Part shown: positions 34,482 to 42,336 of the stretch, one piece after another | Position numbering within the stretch: the stretch's first letter is position 1 | How the letters are laid out: the number at the start of each line of letters is the position of its first letter | Origin: Spirochaeta africana DSM 8902 | GTDB lineage: Bacteria; Spirochaetota; Spirochaetia; DSM-27196; DSM-8902 | Direction: 5' to 3' | DNA: 64,000 bases | Assembly: GCF_000242595.2 (NCBI RefSeq) | Contig: NC_017098.1 | Location: 1,178,001-1,242,000 of the forward strand | The notes under the pieces: model-generated | Databases searched by the model: none | What the model was told of the DNA's origin: nothing | Seen by the model: the letters and a program-made list of their open reading frames with translations, nothing else | Translations under genes and position numbers: made by a program

Positions 34482-35159
34482 CTACATCGGCAGGGTAAGC
34501 TGCGGGGTGAGCAGCGACACCTTGCGTACTCCTTCTACCTGGCGGACCTCGCCGGCCAGCTGCTGGATGCGCTGTTCCAGCTTGCGCTCAAAACGGAACT
34601 CATAGGTCAGCTCCCAGTTCTCTCCGTCAATCTCGTGACTGCGCAACTGCACCTGGGCCGGGGTGTTGCCGGTTATGTGTTCGATTGCCTGGTAGTTGTA
34701 GGGCATAGCCCCGCCAACGATCAGGATGTACTCCGACTGCAGCTGCCGACCATACTTCGTCAGGTAAAACACCGAGACTACCAGGGCCAGAAACAGGGTT
34801 GCCAGTACTGCATAGGTCCAGTGATGGGTGCCAACACCCAGGCCGATTGCAATGGTCCAGAACAGGAACACCATGTCGCGGGTGTCCTTGATCGGGGTGC
34901 GAAACCGGATGATCGACAGCGAGCCCACCAGGCCAAGTGAAAGTACCAGATCGCCCTGGATAAAGAACATAACCAGGGTGACAATCGGGGTAAGCAGAAC
35001 CAGAGTGGCCGGAAAACTGCTTTCATAGTTGAGTCCGCGGTGGGTGTAGCGATAGACCGCTGCAATTCCCAAGCCGAGCAGTATTGCCAAAAGCAGCGAG
35101 ATGCCGAAATTCATCAGCTGATCCGGTGGGACAAGGATCACGGCAATGAGCCTGTTCAT
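34482..35159 (-). CDS. DUF4956 membrane protein
   Basis: 225 residues. Four or so membrane segments in the first 130 residues with the family pattern S-L-G-L-V-G-S-L-S-I-I-R-F-R-T-P-I-K-D between them, followed by a soluble alpha/beta domain of about 90 residues ending in E-G-V-R-K-V-S-L. The family has no assigned activity but is often found beside VTC and CotH genes, as here. AGGAGGA lies 5 nt before the ATG, so this is the first gene of the operon. Confidence 0.85.
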   Translation of the reverse strand: MNRLIAVILVPPDQLMNFGISLLLAILLGLGIAAVYRYTHRGLNYESSFPATLVLLTPIVTLVMFFIQGDLVLSLGLVGSLSIIRFRTPIKDTRDMVFLFWTIAIGLGVGTHHWTYAVLATLFLALVVSVFYLTKYGRQLQSEYILIVGGAMPYNYQAIEHITGNTPAQVQLRSHEIDGENWELTYEFRFERKLEQRIQQLAGEVRQVEGVRKVSLLTPQLTLPM

Positions 35160-35287
35160 TCTTCCTCCTGTAAGGGCGCTGATTATGCATTGTCAGTGTA
35201 GGGTTAGATCATCAATTGTGCAAGGATTGTGGTTTCGGTATGCCCTCTCTTGACAAATCGGAGTCCGCTACAGCACACTGATAGCCT

Positions 35288-35767
35288 ATGTCCGAGGCAA
35301 TCACCAGTCAATTACAGTTGCTTGTGCGCAACCCGGTATTTCTCTCTACCTTCACCAGTTGGCTGACAGCCCAGGTCATCAAGGCATTTATTGATGTGCT
35401 GCGCCGGCGCACCGACACCACCCGGGACCTGATGGTTACCGTTTTCTGGAAGACCGGGGGGATGCCGTCTTCTCACAGCTCGATGGTTACCTCGCTGGCG
35501 CTGTCGACCGGGCTGACCTACGGGTTTAACACCGGGCTTTTCATGTTCGCCTTTTTTTACGGCGGTCTGGTGGTGCGGGATGCGATGGGGGTCCGGCTGG
35601 CAGCCGGTCGCCAGGCGCAAACCCTGAATCGACTCGGACGTGAGATGGAGCAGAAACAGGGAATCCCCTTTACGCCGGTAAAAGAGATTAACGGACACAC
35701 CCCGGCCGAGGTTTCGGTCGGGGCACTGATCGGTTTTTTTATGGCAGTTGCGTTTCATTTCTTGTAG
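35288..35767 (+). CDS. divergent PAP2-family (DUF212/YuiD-like) membrane protein
   Basis: 159 residues, the family size. K-T-G-G-M-P-S-S-H-S-S near residue 56 is the characteristic phosphatase-like motif, and R-D-A-M-G-V-R plus a C-terminal membrane segment follow. The substrate is unknown. A perfect TTGACA (35250-35255) and a weak CACACT (35274-35279) precede the start by 8 nt; no Shine-Dalgarno is seen. The next gene follows after 9 bp and is probably cotranscribed. Confidence 0.85.
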   Translation: MSEAITSQLQLLVRNPVFLSTFTSWLTAQVIKAFIDVLRRRTDTTRDLMVTVFWKTGGMPSSHSSMVTSLALSTGLTYGFNTGLFMFAFFYGGLVVRDAMGVRLAAGRQAQTLNRLGREMEQKQGIPFTPVKEINGHTPAEVSVGALIGFFMAVAFHFL

Positions 35768-35776
35768 GAGACTGCA

Positions 35777-37375
35777 TTGGATACGCGAAAACTGCGCAGA
35801 CGGATACTACAGCTGATCGGGGTGATGCTGACTGCTTCTCTGGCGGTCTGGGCACTGGTGCTGCTCACCCCCGAGCCGCAGGAGAATCCTTCCATGGGCT
35901 GGGAGGGGGTGTATCCGGTCCTGATCCAGCGTTCCCGCCTGAGTAACCCGCCCGAGCAGCTGCTGCTGCAGTCTCCGGACGACATGGTGATCAGTGCACA
36001 CACCAGCACGGTTGAGTTTACCCTGTTTAACTCCCTGGAAGAAATCCCGGTAGCTGCCATACCCGATCGACTGATGACCCAGGACCCCCGCTATGATCCC
36101 TATCTGCGCGGGGTGCAGCGCTTTTTTCTGGCACCATCCCATCCGAGCTGGGAGGTCGTGTACTATCAGCCCGTCCATAACTCACCGAGCCAGGTTCGCC
36201 GCCATCTGATCGAGCTGCAGGAGCGCTATCCTGATGGGGTGCTGTTTACCAGTAATCGCACCCTGCCGGACTGGGTTCAACCAGTAGTCATCACCCTTGG
36301 GCTGCTGATTGCCGGCTGGGGTGTGTCGCAGGCCGGGAGGCAGCGATTCTGGGTCGGACTGGCCGGGGTGCCGCTTATTGCTACCGCCCCGGCCGGGAAC
36401 CCGGTGGTGTTCTGTGCCCTGGCGGTTTCGTTTCTGAGCTGGCTGAGGGTCTTTACCCGCATGATCCGACGGCTGCGTACGGTGCTGCATCATCCCTCGA
36501 TGCAGCTGTGGGATGCCGGGCTGCGCCGACAGGCAGTCCTCGGATCGCTGCTGTTGCTGCTGCTGCCGGTCGGTATCGGGATATACAGTGGTGAGCTCAT
36601 GCTGGCAATAGTAGTCGTGCTGGGGATTGCGGTACAGATCGGGGTCAGCATCCTGGCCTGGAACTGGGTGCAGCTGCAGGAATACCGGCGCGACCACCGA
36701 CTGTTCATGCCGCTCTCACTCCTGCCGCGACGACCGGCGCGTTCCGCGATGCTGGAATCGGTTCCGCTGATGACCGTGGTAGCGATCGGGCTGTTTTTTG
36801 CGCTGGTGCTCAGCGATGGTGCCAACGGGCGCCCTGGCTGGCAAGCCCTGAAGATTCCCCAGCCGGTGGTTGCCGACCACGACCAGAGCTATGACAGTAT
36901 CGCACTGCAGCTGGCGGATCTGATACAGCACACCGGCGAACTGCGCTCCGACTCGGCCCGTTTGCCGCATCTGGGGGATTATCTCTCTCACCGTGCGTAT
37001 CAGACCGGTATGGTCTTCGGACGAACCTATGGGTTTCCGCAGATCGACGAGGCGGTGATGCTGCCGGGTGCCATACAGGATGGCCCGCGCCTGCGTGCCA
37101 ATGAAGAGGTGAGATTTCGGTTTACCCGTGAGTGGATTTCGGATACAGTACTGGACACCCGTCCCGACGGGCTGGAGGGGCTGCTGCTGCAGCAGGGGCT
37201 TGGTATGGAGTATCGGATCGATACCGTCGAGTCGGTATATTTTGATGTCAGTGCAATTGCGTTTGCGATGGTCGCGGCGCTGCTGGGCCTGATGATCGGT
37301 CTGCCGCTGCCGCGCATGGATGTTTTATGGAAAATTCCGCGTGCTGCAGTTGCAAAATCCGGAGCGGCCGCATAG
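35777..37375 (+). CDS. large membrane protein of unknown function
   Basis: 532 residues from a TTG start, supported by GTAGGAG 7 nt upstream. One membrane segment lies near the N terminus, then an extracytoplasmic stretch of about 130 residues, a block of about six segments (from about 175 to 345), a second polar region of about 130 residues and a final segment near residue 495. No catalytic motif is recognised. It is cotranscribed with the DUF212 gene upstream; the GH57-like gene follows after 72 bp. Confidence 0.7.
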   Translation: MDTRKLRRRILQLIGVMLTASLAVWALVLLTPEPQENPSMGWEGVYPVLIQRSRLSNPPEQLLLQSPDDMVISAHTSTVEFTLFNSLEEIPVAAIPDRLMTQDPRYDPYLRGVQRFFLAPSHPSWEVVYYQPVHNSPSQVRRHLIELQERYPDGVLFTSNRTLPDWVQPVVITLGLLIAGWGVSQAGRQRFWVGLAGVPLIATAPAGNPVVFCALAVSFLSWLRVFTRMIRRLRTVLHHPSMQLWDAGLRRQAVLGSLLLLLLPVGIGIYSGELMLAIVVVLGIAVQIGVSILAWNWVQLQEYRRDHRLFMPLSLLPRRPARSAMLESVPLMTVVAIGLFFALVLSDGANGRPGWQALKIPQPVVADHDQSYDSIALQLADLIQHTGELRSDSARLPHLGDYLSHRAYQTGMVFGRTYGFPQIDEAVMLPGAIQDGPRLRANEEVRFRFTREWISDTVLDTRPDGLEGLLLQQGLGMEYRIDTVESVYFDVSAIAFAMVAALLGLMIGLPLPRMDVLWKIPRAAVAKSGAAA

Positions 37376-37431
37376 GCTGATATGGGGATGGAAGTTTGGG
37401 GTGGGGCAGATGATGTCCCGGGAGATTAACC

Positions 37432-37439
37432 AACCGGTT
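37432..37439. promoter_or_regulatory. possible LacI-family half-palindrome before the GH57-like gene
   Basis: AACCGGTT is a perfect 8-bp palindrome with a central CG, 8 bp before the ATG at 37448. Such centres are typical of LacI-family operators, but the flanks are only weakly symmetric. Confidence 0.25.
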
Positions 37440-37447
37440 TGGAGTTG

Positions 37448-39406
37448 ATGAAGAATAAACTGATTTTTGGCACATACAATTCTCTACCGGTGGGTACCTC
37501 GGACGAGGTACTGGAAGAGTATTATCAAACACACTATAAACCCTTTTTACAGAAGCTCTATACCCATCCGGACGTGCAGGCCGTGGTGTATTACTGCGGA
37601 ATACTGCTGGAGTGGCTGTCTGCCAATCACAGTGAATTCATCGATGTCCTGTCGGAAATGGTCGGGCGTCGCCAGATAGAGGTAATCGGCGGCGGATTTT
37701 ATGAGCCGATCCTCTCGATGATTCCACGGCAGGACCGGGTCGGACAGATCGAGCTTATGACGACCATGCTCCGCAAGCAGTTCGGGCGGCGACCCCGCGG
37801 CTGCTGGATTCCCGAGATGGTGTGGGAACCCGGGCTTACCTCCAGTCTTTGCAGCAGCGGCATGGAGTACACTTTTCTTGAGGACTCACAGTTCATCCGT
37901 GCCGGCATGCGCGGTGATCAGCTGTTTCTGCCGGCGGTAACCGAGGATCAGGGAAAGACCCTGACGGTGTTTCCGCTGCATACCGGTAGCCTCGATGCCT
38001 TCCTGCCGGAGATCGCACTGCACAGCCCCTCTGACGAGCATCACCGCCTGCTGGTCAGGATTATCCCCGGAGAGAATGCCAGCGATCAATCCCTTGATGA
38101 GGTGCTGGCCGCGATCGAACAGGGCAGTGTCGACACCGTTCTGCCGTTTCGCTACCTTCGCAGCTACTCGCGGCGGCAGCGGGGTTACTTTCCCAGCTCC
38201 AGCAGTGCAGCGGTACACCGCTGGGCCCAGCCCCCGCAGCCGCAGCGGGATCATGAGCGGGCCGAGAACCTGCTGCAGCAGCAGGACCTGAAAAACGTAT
38301 GTCTGGAGGGGGGATTCTTCCGGAACTTCCTGATCCGGTATCCCGAAGTTTCACGGCTGTACGCCAAGATGCAGTACACCCATATCCTGGTCAATCAGAT
38401 TCGCGGGGACAAACAGCGCAAGCAAGCAGCTCGAGAGGAACTCTGGCGAGGTCAGCACCACAGTGCCTACTGGCATGGTCGCTCCGCCGGGGTATACAAT
38501 CGCACTACCCGCAGCGAGCTGTACCGCTCGCTGATACAGGCTGAGAAGATGGCACGCGAGCGTGGTATCTTCAAGCCGTCCATTATCACCCTGGATTTTG
38601 ACATGGATGGGGTAGAGGAATACCTGTATCAGGGAGTGGCGGTAAACGGGTACGTGCACAGCCTGGGCGGGTCGCTCTTTGAGCTTGACAGCATTAAAAC
38701 CCAGCATAACTACATGAATACTATGGCACGACATCCCGAGGTGTATCATTCAGAGGATGCGATAGCGTTCGGGTATGATTCCTACAGTCGTACGGCCTTT
38801 CTGGATCACTTTATTCCTCCCGATGCCACCCAGGAAGATTTCGAGACCGGTGTGCCCGATGGCAGCAGCCGGTTTCACCTGCGCCCCTATCGGGTAATCG
38901 AACTGAATCGTGATCAGCATCAGCTGGTGATGGAGATCGATGGGCCGGTCGGGACGGCTGGCGGGTATGTGCGTCTGGAAAAGGCCTACTCCTTTTCCAA
39001 ACAGGCGATTACGGTTTCCTATACCATTACCAACACCGATGAGGGAGCGATCGACAGGGTGTTTATGCCCGAGATAAATCTGGCGTTTGCCGACCTCGGG
39101 CCAGCTGCTTTGCGGGTATGGGTGTGTCGCGATACTCATGCCAGCGAAGAGGTTGCTCCCGAGGGACGCTACCAGGGCAGCTTTTCCCGGGTACAGTTCC
39201 AGAACAATCTGGTCAAACAGCACATTACGGTTGCGCTGGACGGGGTTACCGAGATTTGGGGCAATCCGATGCGAACGCGTACCCTGCAGCGTGATGGCAG
39301 TACCGCAACGGTTCAGCAAGGCTGCACGGTGCTACCGCGCTGGCGGGTTCAGCTGGCTCCGGGCGAGAGCTGGAAAACCACCATCTCGCTACAGCTTTCC
39401 AGCTGA
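37448..39406 (+). CDS. GH57-like glycoside hydrolase/4-alpha-glucanotransferase homologue (DUF1925/DUF1926)
   Basis: 652 residues. The GH57 barrel shows V-I-G-G-G-F-Y-E-P-I and the nucleophile region C-W-I-P-E-M-V-W-E-P, with Glu123 in the position known for the Thermococcus litoralis enzyme. DUF1925 follows (A-Y-W-H-G-R, then D-F-D-M-D-G-V-E-E-Y, G-G-S-L-F-E-L-D-S) and the DUF1926 beta domain (F-L-D-H-F-I-P-P). The usual acid/base motif H-D-D-G-E-K-F-G is not recognisable; the aligned stretch reads I-I-P-G-E-N-A-S-D (Asp213). It may be an altered or inactive alpha-glucan enzyme. GGAG 3 nt before ATG is a tight ribosome-binding site; a TTG at 37439 is an alternative start. Confidence 0.82.
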   Translation: MKNKLIFGTYNSLPVGTSDEVLEEYYQTHYKPFLQKLYTHPDVQAVVYYCGILLEWLSANHSEFIDVLSEMVGRRQIEVIGGGFYEPILSMIPRQDRVGQIELMTTMLRKQFGRRPRGCWIPEMVWEPGLTSSLCSSGMEYTFLEDSQFIRAGMRGDQLFLPAVTEDQGKTLTVFPLHTGSLDAFLPEIALHSPSDEHHRLLVRIIPGENASDQSLDEVLAAIEQGSVDTVLPFRYLRSYSRRQRGYFPSSSSAAVHRWAQPPQPQRDHERAENLLQQQDLKNVCLEGGFFRNFLIRYPEVSRLYAKMQYTHILVNQIRGDKQRKQAAREELWRGQHHSAYWHGRSAGVYNRTTRSELYRSLIQAEKMARERGIFKPSIITLDFDMDGVEEYLYQGVAVNGYVHSLGGSLFELDSIKTQHNYMNTMARHPEVYHSEDAIAFGYDSYSRTAFLDHFIPPDATQEDFETGVPDGSSRFHLRPYRVIELNRDQHQLVMEIDGPVGTAGGYVRLEKAYSFSKQAITVSYTITNTDEGAIDRVFMPEINLAFADLGPAALRVWVCRDTHASEEVAPEGRYQGSFSRVQFQNNLVKQHITVALDGVTEIWGNPMRTRTLQRDGSTATVQQGCTVLPRWRVQLAPGESWKTTISLQLSS

Positions 39407-40762
39407 GCGCAACGCTGCATCGATCAGGGGCCTGCTTTCTACATAGTATACGTCACGAACCATCAACAGCTCCAGCACTGCCTCGTGCGGGCGGTCCAGG
39501 AACAGCAGGGTCTGCCCCCGGTAAAAACGCGCCTGCCGTTCCACATCCTGCGAGGTTGCACTGTCCAGTAAATCCGTCAGGCTTGTGTAGGCCTGATGCC
39601 AGTTCTGCTCGGCAAAGCTGGTTTCAATTATCTGCTCCAGCCTGCTGGCACTGTGGGGCAGGGTATGCTCATCCCCAAGCCGGACCGGTTCAGGGCGGTG
39701 CGACGGCAGTGCGGTGTCGTATCGGCGACGAATGGCTTCAACAGCATCGAGGGTTTCGACAGACACTGACTGCCGGCCCGGCAGGACTATCGGAAAGCTG
39801 TCCAGTCTGGCATGCTGCAGCACCGCAAAGCGTGACTGCAGCAGCGGCAGTGGATTGGAGCGGGCCTCGGGGCGGTCGGTTAATCGCGGTGTGCCTGGCA
39901 GCGGGAGGTAAGGATCCGGCTCTGCCAGCTCGGGGATCTCTGGCATCCCCGGCTCCTCAGCAGTGATTTCCGGGGCAGCTGCAGGTTCAGCCTCGACAGG
40001 AACCGCCTCCGGAAGCGTGAGTGCCACGCTTTCCTGGCTGGTGTTGACCCCTGGCTGGATTGAAAGGCTGTCGGTGCCGATCAGGTCGGCGTCGAACACC
40101 CCGTAATAGTAGGGCACGCCTGCTGGCGGGGTATCGATGTAGCTATTGCGGGAACCCTCGATGATCTCCAGCAGGGTAGCAGCAGCAGCATCACCAGCCG
40201 ATCGGATCGGTTCGGATGAGCGCAGCACTGCCAGTCGGCGGTCCGGGTCGGTGGGCTCGAAGGTTATCATTACCCGGTCCTGGTCTGTTCGTACACTGAG
40301 TGAAGCCACAGCTGCTGGCGGCGGGCCTGTCCGCTGGATTGCGATCGGCCGAAGTGTCTGATTCCGGAAGGGAATAAACACTGCCAGCGGCTGACCGTCT
40401 TCCTGCTCGGTAAGTACTGCATAATAGTACTCGCCGGTCTGTGGCGGGGTATCGGTAAAGCGCTCGGTACCCGGCGCCACGCTGCCGGCGCGGACGGCAC
40501 GGTGCAGATTGGTCTCGGTTATCGGTTCGGTGTGTCGATAGATCAGGTAGTTTCCCTGATAGTTTGGTACATCCCGCCAGCTCAGGCGTACCTGTGCATC
40601 TCGAATCGCTACCCGCAGGCTCGATATAAACGGAAAAAACACCTCGTCGCTGCTGTGCCGGGTCGGCTGTCGAACCGCCGGCTGTTGGGCAGTCAGCTGC
40701 AGCGGCAGCAGGCAGCACAGTACGAGAAGGACACCTGATACGATCTGTTTCGGAGCTGTCAT
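39389..40762 (-). CDS. secreted protein with FN3-like domains and a C-terminal TPR-like region
   Basis: 457 residues. A signal peptide ends at L-T-A-Q-Q. Two or three fibronectin-type-III-like beta domains follow (V-R-L-S-W-R-D-V-P-N-Y-Q-G-N-Y-L-I-Y-R and E-Y-Y-Y-A-V-L-T). A Pro/Glu-rich linker lies at about 245-290, and the C terminus is helical, TPR-like (E-Q-N-W-H-Q-A-Y-T-S-L, Q-A-R-F-Y-R-G-Q-T-L-L-F-L). The function is unknown; surface or periplasmic binding is likely. It overlaps the 3' end of the GH57-like gene by 18 bp and is divergent from prfB. Confidence 0.72.
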   Translation of the reverse strand: MTAPKQIVSGVLLVLCCLLPLQLTAQQPAVRQPTRHSSDEVFFPFISSLRVAIRDAQVRLSWRDVPNYQGNYLIYRHTEPITETNLHRAVRAGSVAPGTERFTDTPPQTGEYYYAVLTEQEDGQPLAVFIPFRNQTLRPIAIQRTGPPPAAVASLSVRTDQDRVMITFEPTDPDRRLAVLRSSEPIRSAGDAAAATLLEIIEGSRNSYIDTPPAGVPYYYGVFDADLIGTDSLSIQPGVNTSQESVALTLPEAVPVEAEPAAAPEITAEEPGMPEIPELAEPDPYLPLPGTPRLTDRPEARSNPLPLLQSRFAVLQHARLDSFPIVLPGRQSVSVETLDAVEAIRRRYDTALPSHRPEPVRLGDEHTLPHSASRLEQIIETSFAEQNWHQAYTSLTDLLDSATSQDVERQARFYRGQTLLFLDRPHEAVLELLMVRDVYYVESRPLIDAALRSAGKL

Positions 40763-40804
40763 TGCATTCAGTATCGGATTTTTCCGCAGCAGGGTAAAGC
40801 CTCC

Positions 40805-40833
40805 TTTGCAATCCCGGCATGAATCGCTATACT
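40805..40833 (+). promoter_or_regulatory. prfB promoter (leaderless type)
   Basis: TTTGCA (40805-40810) and TATACT (40828-40833), 17-bp spacer. The -10 ends 6 nt before the prfB ATG at 40840 and no Shine-Dalgarno lies between, so the mRNA should begin at or next to the start codon. Confidence 0.6.
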
Positions 40834-40839
40834 CTCGGT

Positions 40840-41926
40840 ATGATTGAAGAACTTACTACACCGATCAGCGCGTTGCGCGAAGATATCCTCCAGTCCTGGA
40901 GGCATCTTTGACCCGGATGCGATTGAAGCAGAGATAGCCGAGTACGAGCTGCGCAGCTCGGATCCCGACCTCTGGAACGACCGTGAGGCTGCCGAGCAGA
41001 CCATGCAGCGTTTGAAGAACCTTCAGGATCAGTTGGCTCCCTGGAAGCATTTGCTGCAGGAAAGCGAGGATCTGCTGGAGCTGCTCGAGCTCGCCAAGGA
41101 AGAGGGGGATCCCTCCCAGGAAGCAGAGATTCGCGAGCAGTTTCAGGCCTTGTCTCAGGAGTACGAACGCCTGCGGGTGCTGGAGCTGTTGAGCGAACCT
41201 CATGATCAGGCCGGCGCTATCCTTACCATTCATGCCGGTGCCGGCGGTACCGAGGCATGTGACTGGGCCAGCATGCTGTACCGGATGTATTCCCGCTGGG
41301 TGGAACAGCGCGGCTATACATCGACGGTGCTGGACCTGCTGGAGGCAGAGGGTGGGGTGAAATCGGTCACCATAGAGGTTGTCGGGCCGTACGCCTTCGG
41401 CTATCTGAAGGCGGAGAACGGGGTGCACCGGCTGGTGCGGATCTCCCCCTTCGATTCGAGCGGTCGACGCCACACCAGTTTTGCCTCGGTGTTTGTGTCG
41501 CCGATTGTCGATGACGATATCACCATAGAGGTAAAACCCGAGGATATCCGGGTCGATACCTATCGGGCCAGTGGTGCTGGCGGGCAGCATGTCAACAAGA
41601 CCGATTCTGCCATCCGGATTACCCATCTGGAAACCGGTGTCGTCGTGCAATGTCAGAATGAGCGCAGTCAGCACAAGAACCGGGCGAATGCCATGAAGGT
41701 ACTCAAGTCACGGCTGTACGAGCTCCGTCGCGAGGAACTCGAGCGGGAGAAAGAGGCCTCGGCCGGCGAGAAGCGCGACATATCCTGGGGCAACCAGATT
41801 CGCTCGTATGTCTTTCAGCCGTACACCATGGTGAAGGATCACCGAACCAAGGTCGAATCCGGCAACGTACAGGCCGTTATGGATGGGGATATCGATCAGT
41901 TTATCGAGGGATTCTTGCGAATGTAG
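40840..41926 (+). CDS. prfB: peptide chain release factor 2, with programmed +1 frameshift
   Basis: Twenty-three codons from ATG 40840 run to CTT followed by an in-frame TGA at 40909-40911. A +1 shift at CTT-T continues with GAC (40910) to the stop at 41926, giving 361 residues. An internal GGAGG (40898-40902) sits 3 nt before the CTT, the classical stimulator. The second part has the stop-codon-reading tripeptide S-P-F (R-I-S-P-F-D-S-S) and the catalytic G-G-Q (G-A-G-G-Q-H-V-N). RF2 terminates at UGA/UAA, so low RF2 lets the ribosome shift and make more: autoregulation. The TTG at 40844 in the shifted frame is not the real start. It heads a long same-strand run of genes. Confidence 0.95.
40906..40911 (+). 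promoter_or_regulatory. prfB +1 programmed frameshift site
   Basis: CTT-TGA followed by C, with GGAGG 3 nt upstream, identical in layout to the E. coli prfB recoding site. Confidence 0.93.
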
Positions 41927-41957
41927 CGCAGCGGAGCAGTCCGCGGGGGTAATCAGG

Positions 41958-42335
41958 ATGCAGCAGCCGCCGACAGTACTACTGGTAGACGACATTCCGC
42001 TGTTTCGACAGGCGATTCGTGACGCTGTCGAGTCGTGGGGTGCCCGGGTGGTTGCCGAGGCTGCCAATGGTCGTGAGGCGCTGAGTCGCTACGCAGAATA
42101 TCGACCGGACCTGGTATTCCTGGACATCATGATGCCCGAGATGGACGGCATCGAGGCTCTGCGGTGGCTGCGACGTTACGATCCTGATGCCCGGGTGATA
42201 ATGTGCAGCTCGATCAAGGACAGCCAGATGATTTATGCGGCGATACGGCTGGGGGCCCTGGATTTCGTGCCAAAGCCCTTTACCGGTGCCCGTATTGCCG
42301 AGGCACTATCGCTGGCGGCCGGAGGGGTCGCTTGA
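41958..42335 (+). CDS. CheY-like single-domain response regulator
   Basis: 125 residues, one receiver domain: acidic pair in L-V-D-D, phosphorylated Asp in V-F-L-D-I-M-M-P, then C-S-S and the lysine in V-P-K-P-F. It has no output domain, so it acts by protein contact, as CheY-type proteins do. No kinase is encoded nearby. The ATG at 41958 follows AATCAGG. It lies 31 bp after prfB and one base before the next gene. Confidence 0.9.
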   Translation: MQQPPTVLLVDDIPLFRQAIRDAVESWGARVVAEAANGREALSRYAEYRPDLVFLDIMMPEMDGIEALRWLRRYDPDARVIMCSSIKDSQMIYAAIRLGALDFVPKPFTGARIAEALSLAAGGVA

Positions 42336-42336
42336 T

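Noticed and set aside
40844-40906. TTG start of prfB in the downstream frame
   Set aside because: The classical frameshift site and an upstream ATG in the other frame explain the gene better.
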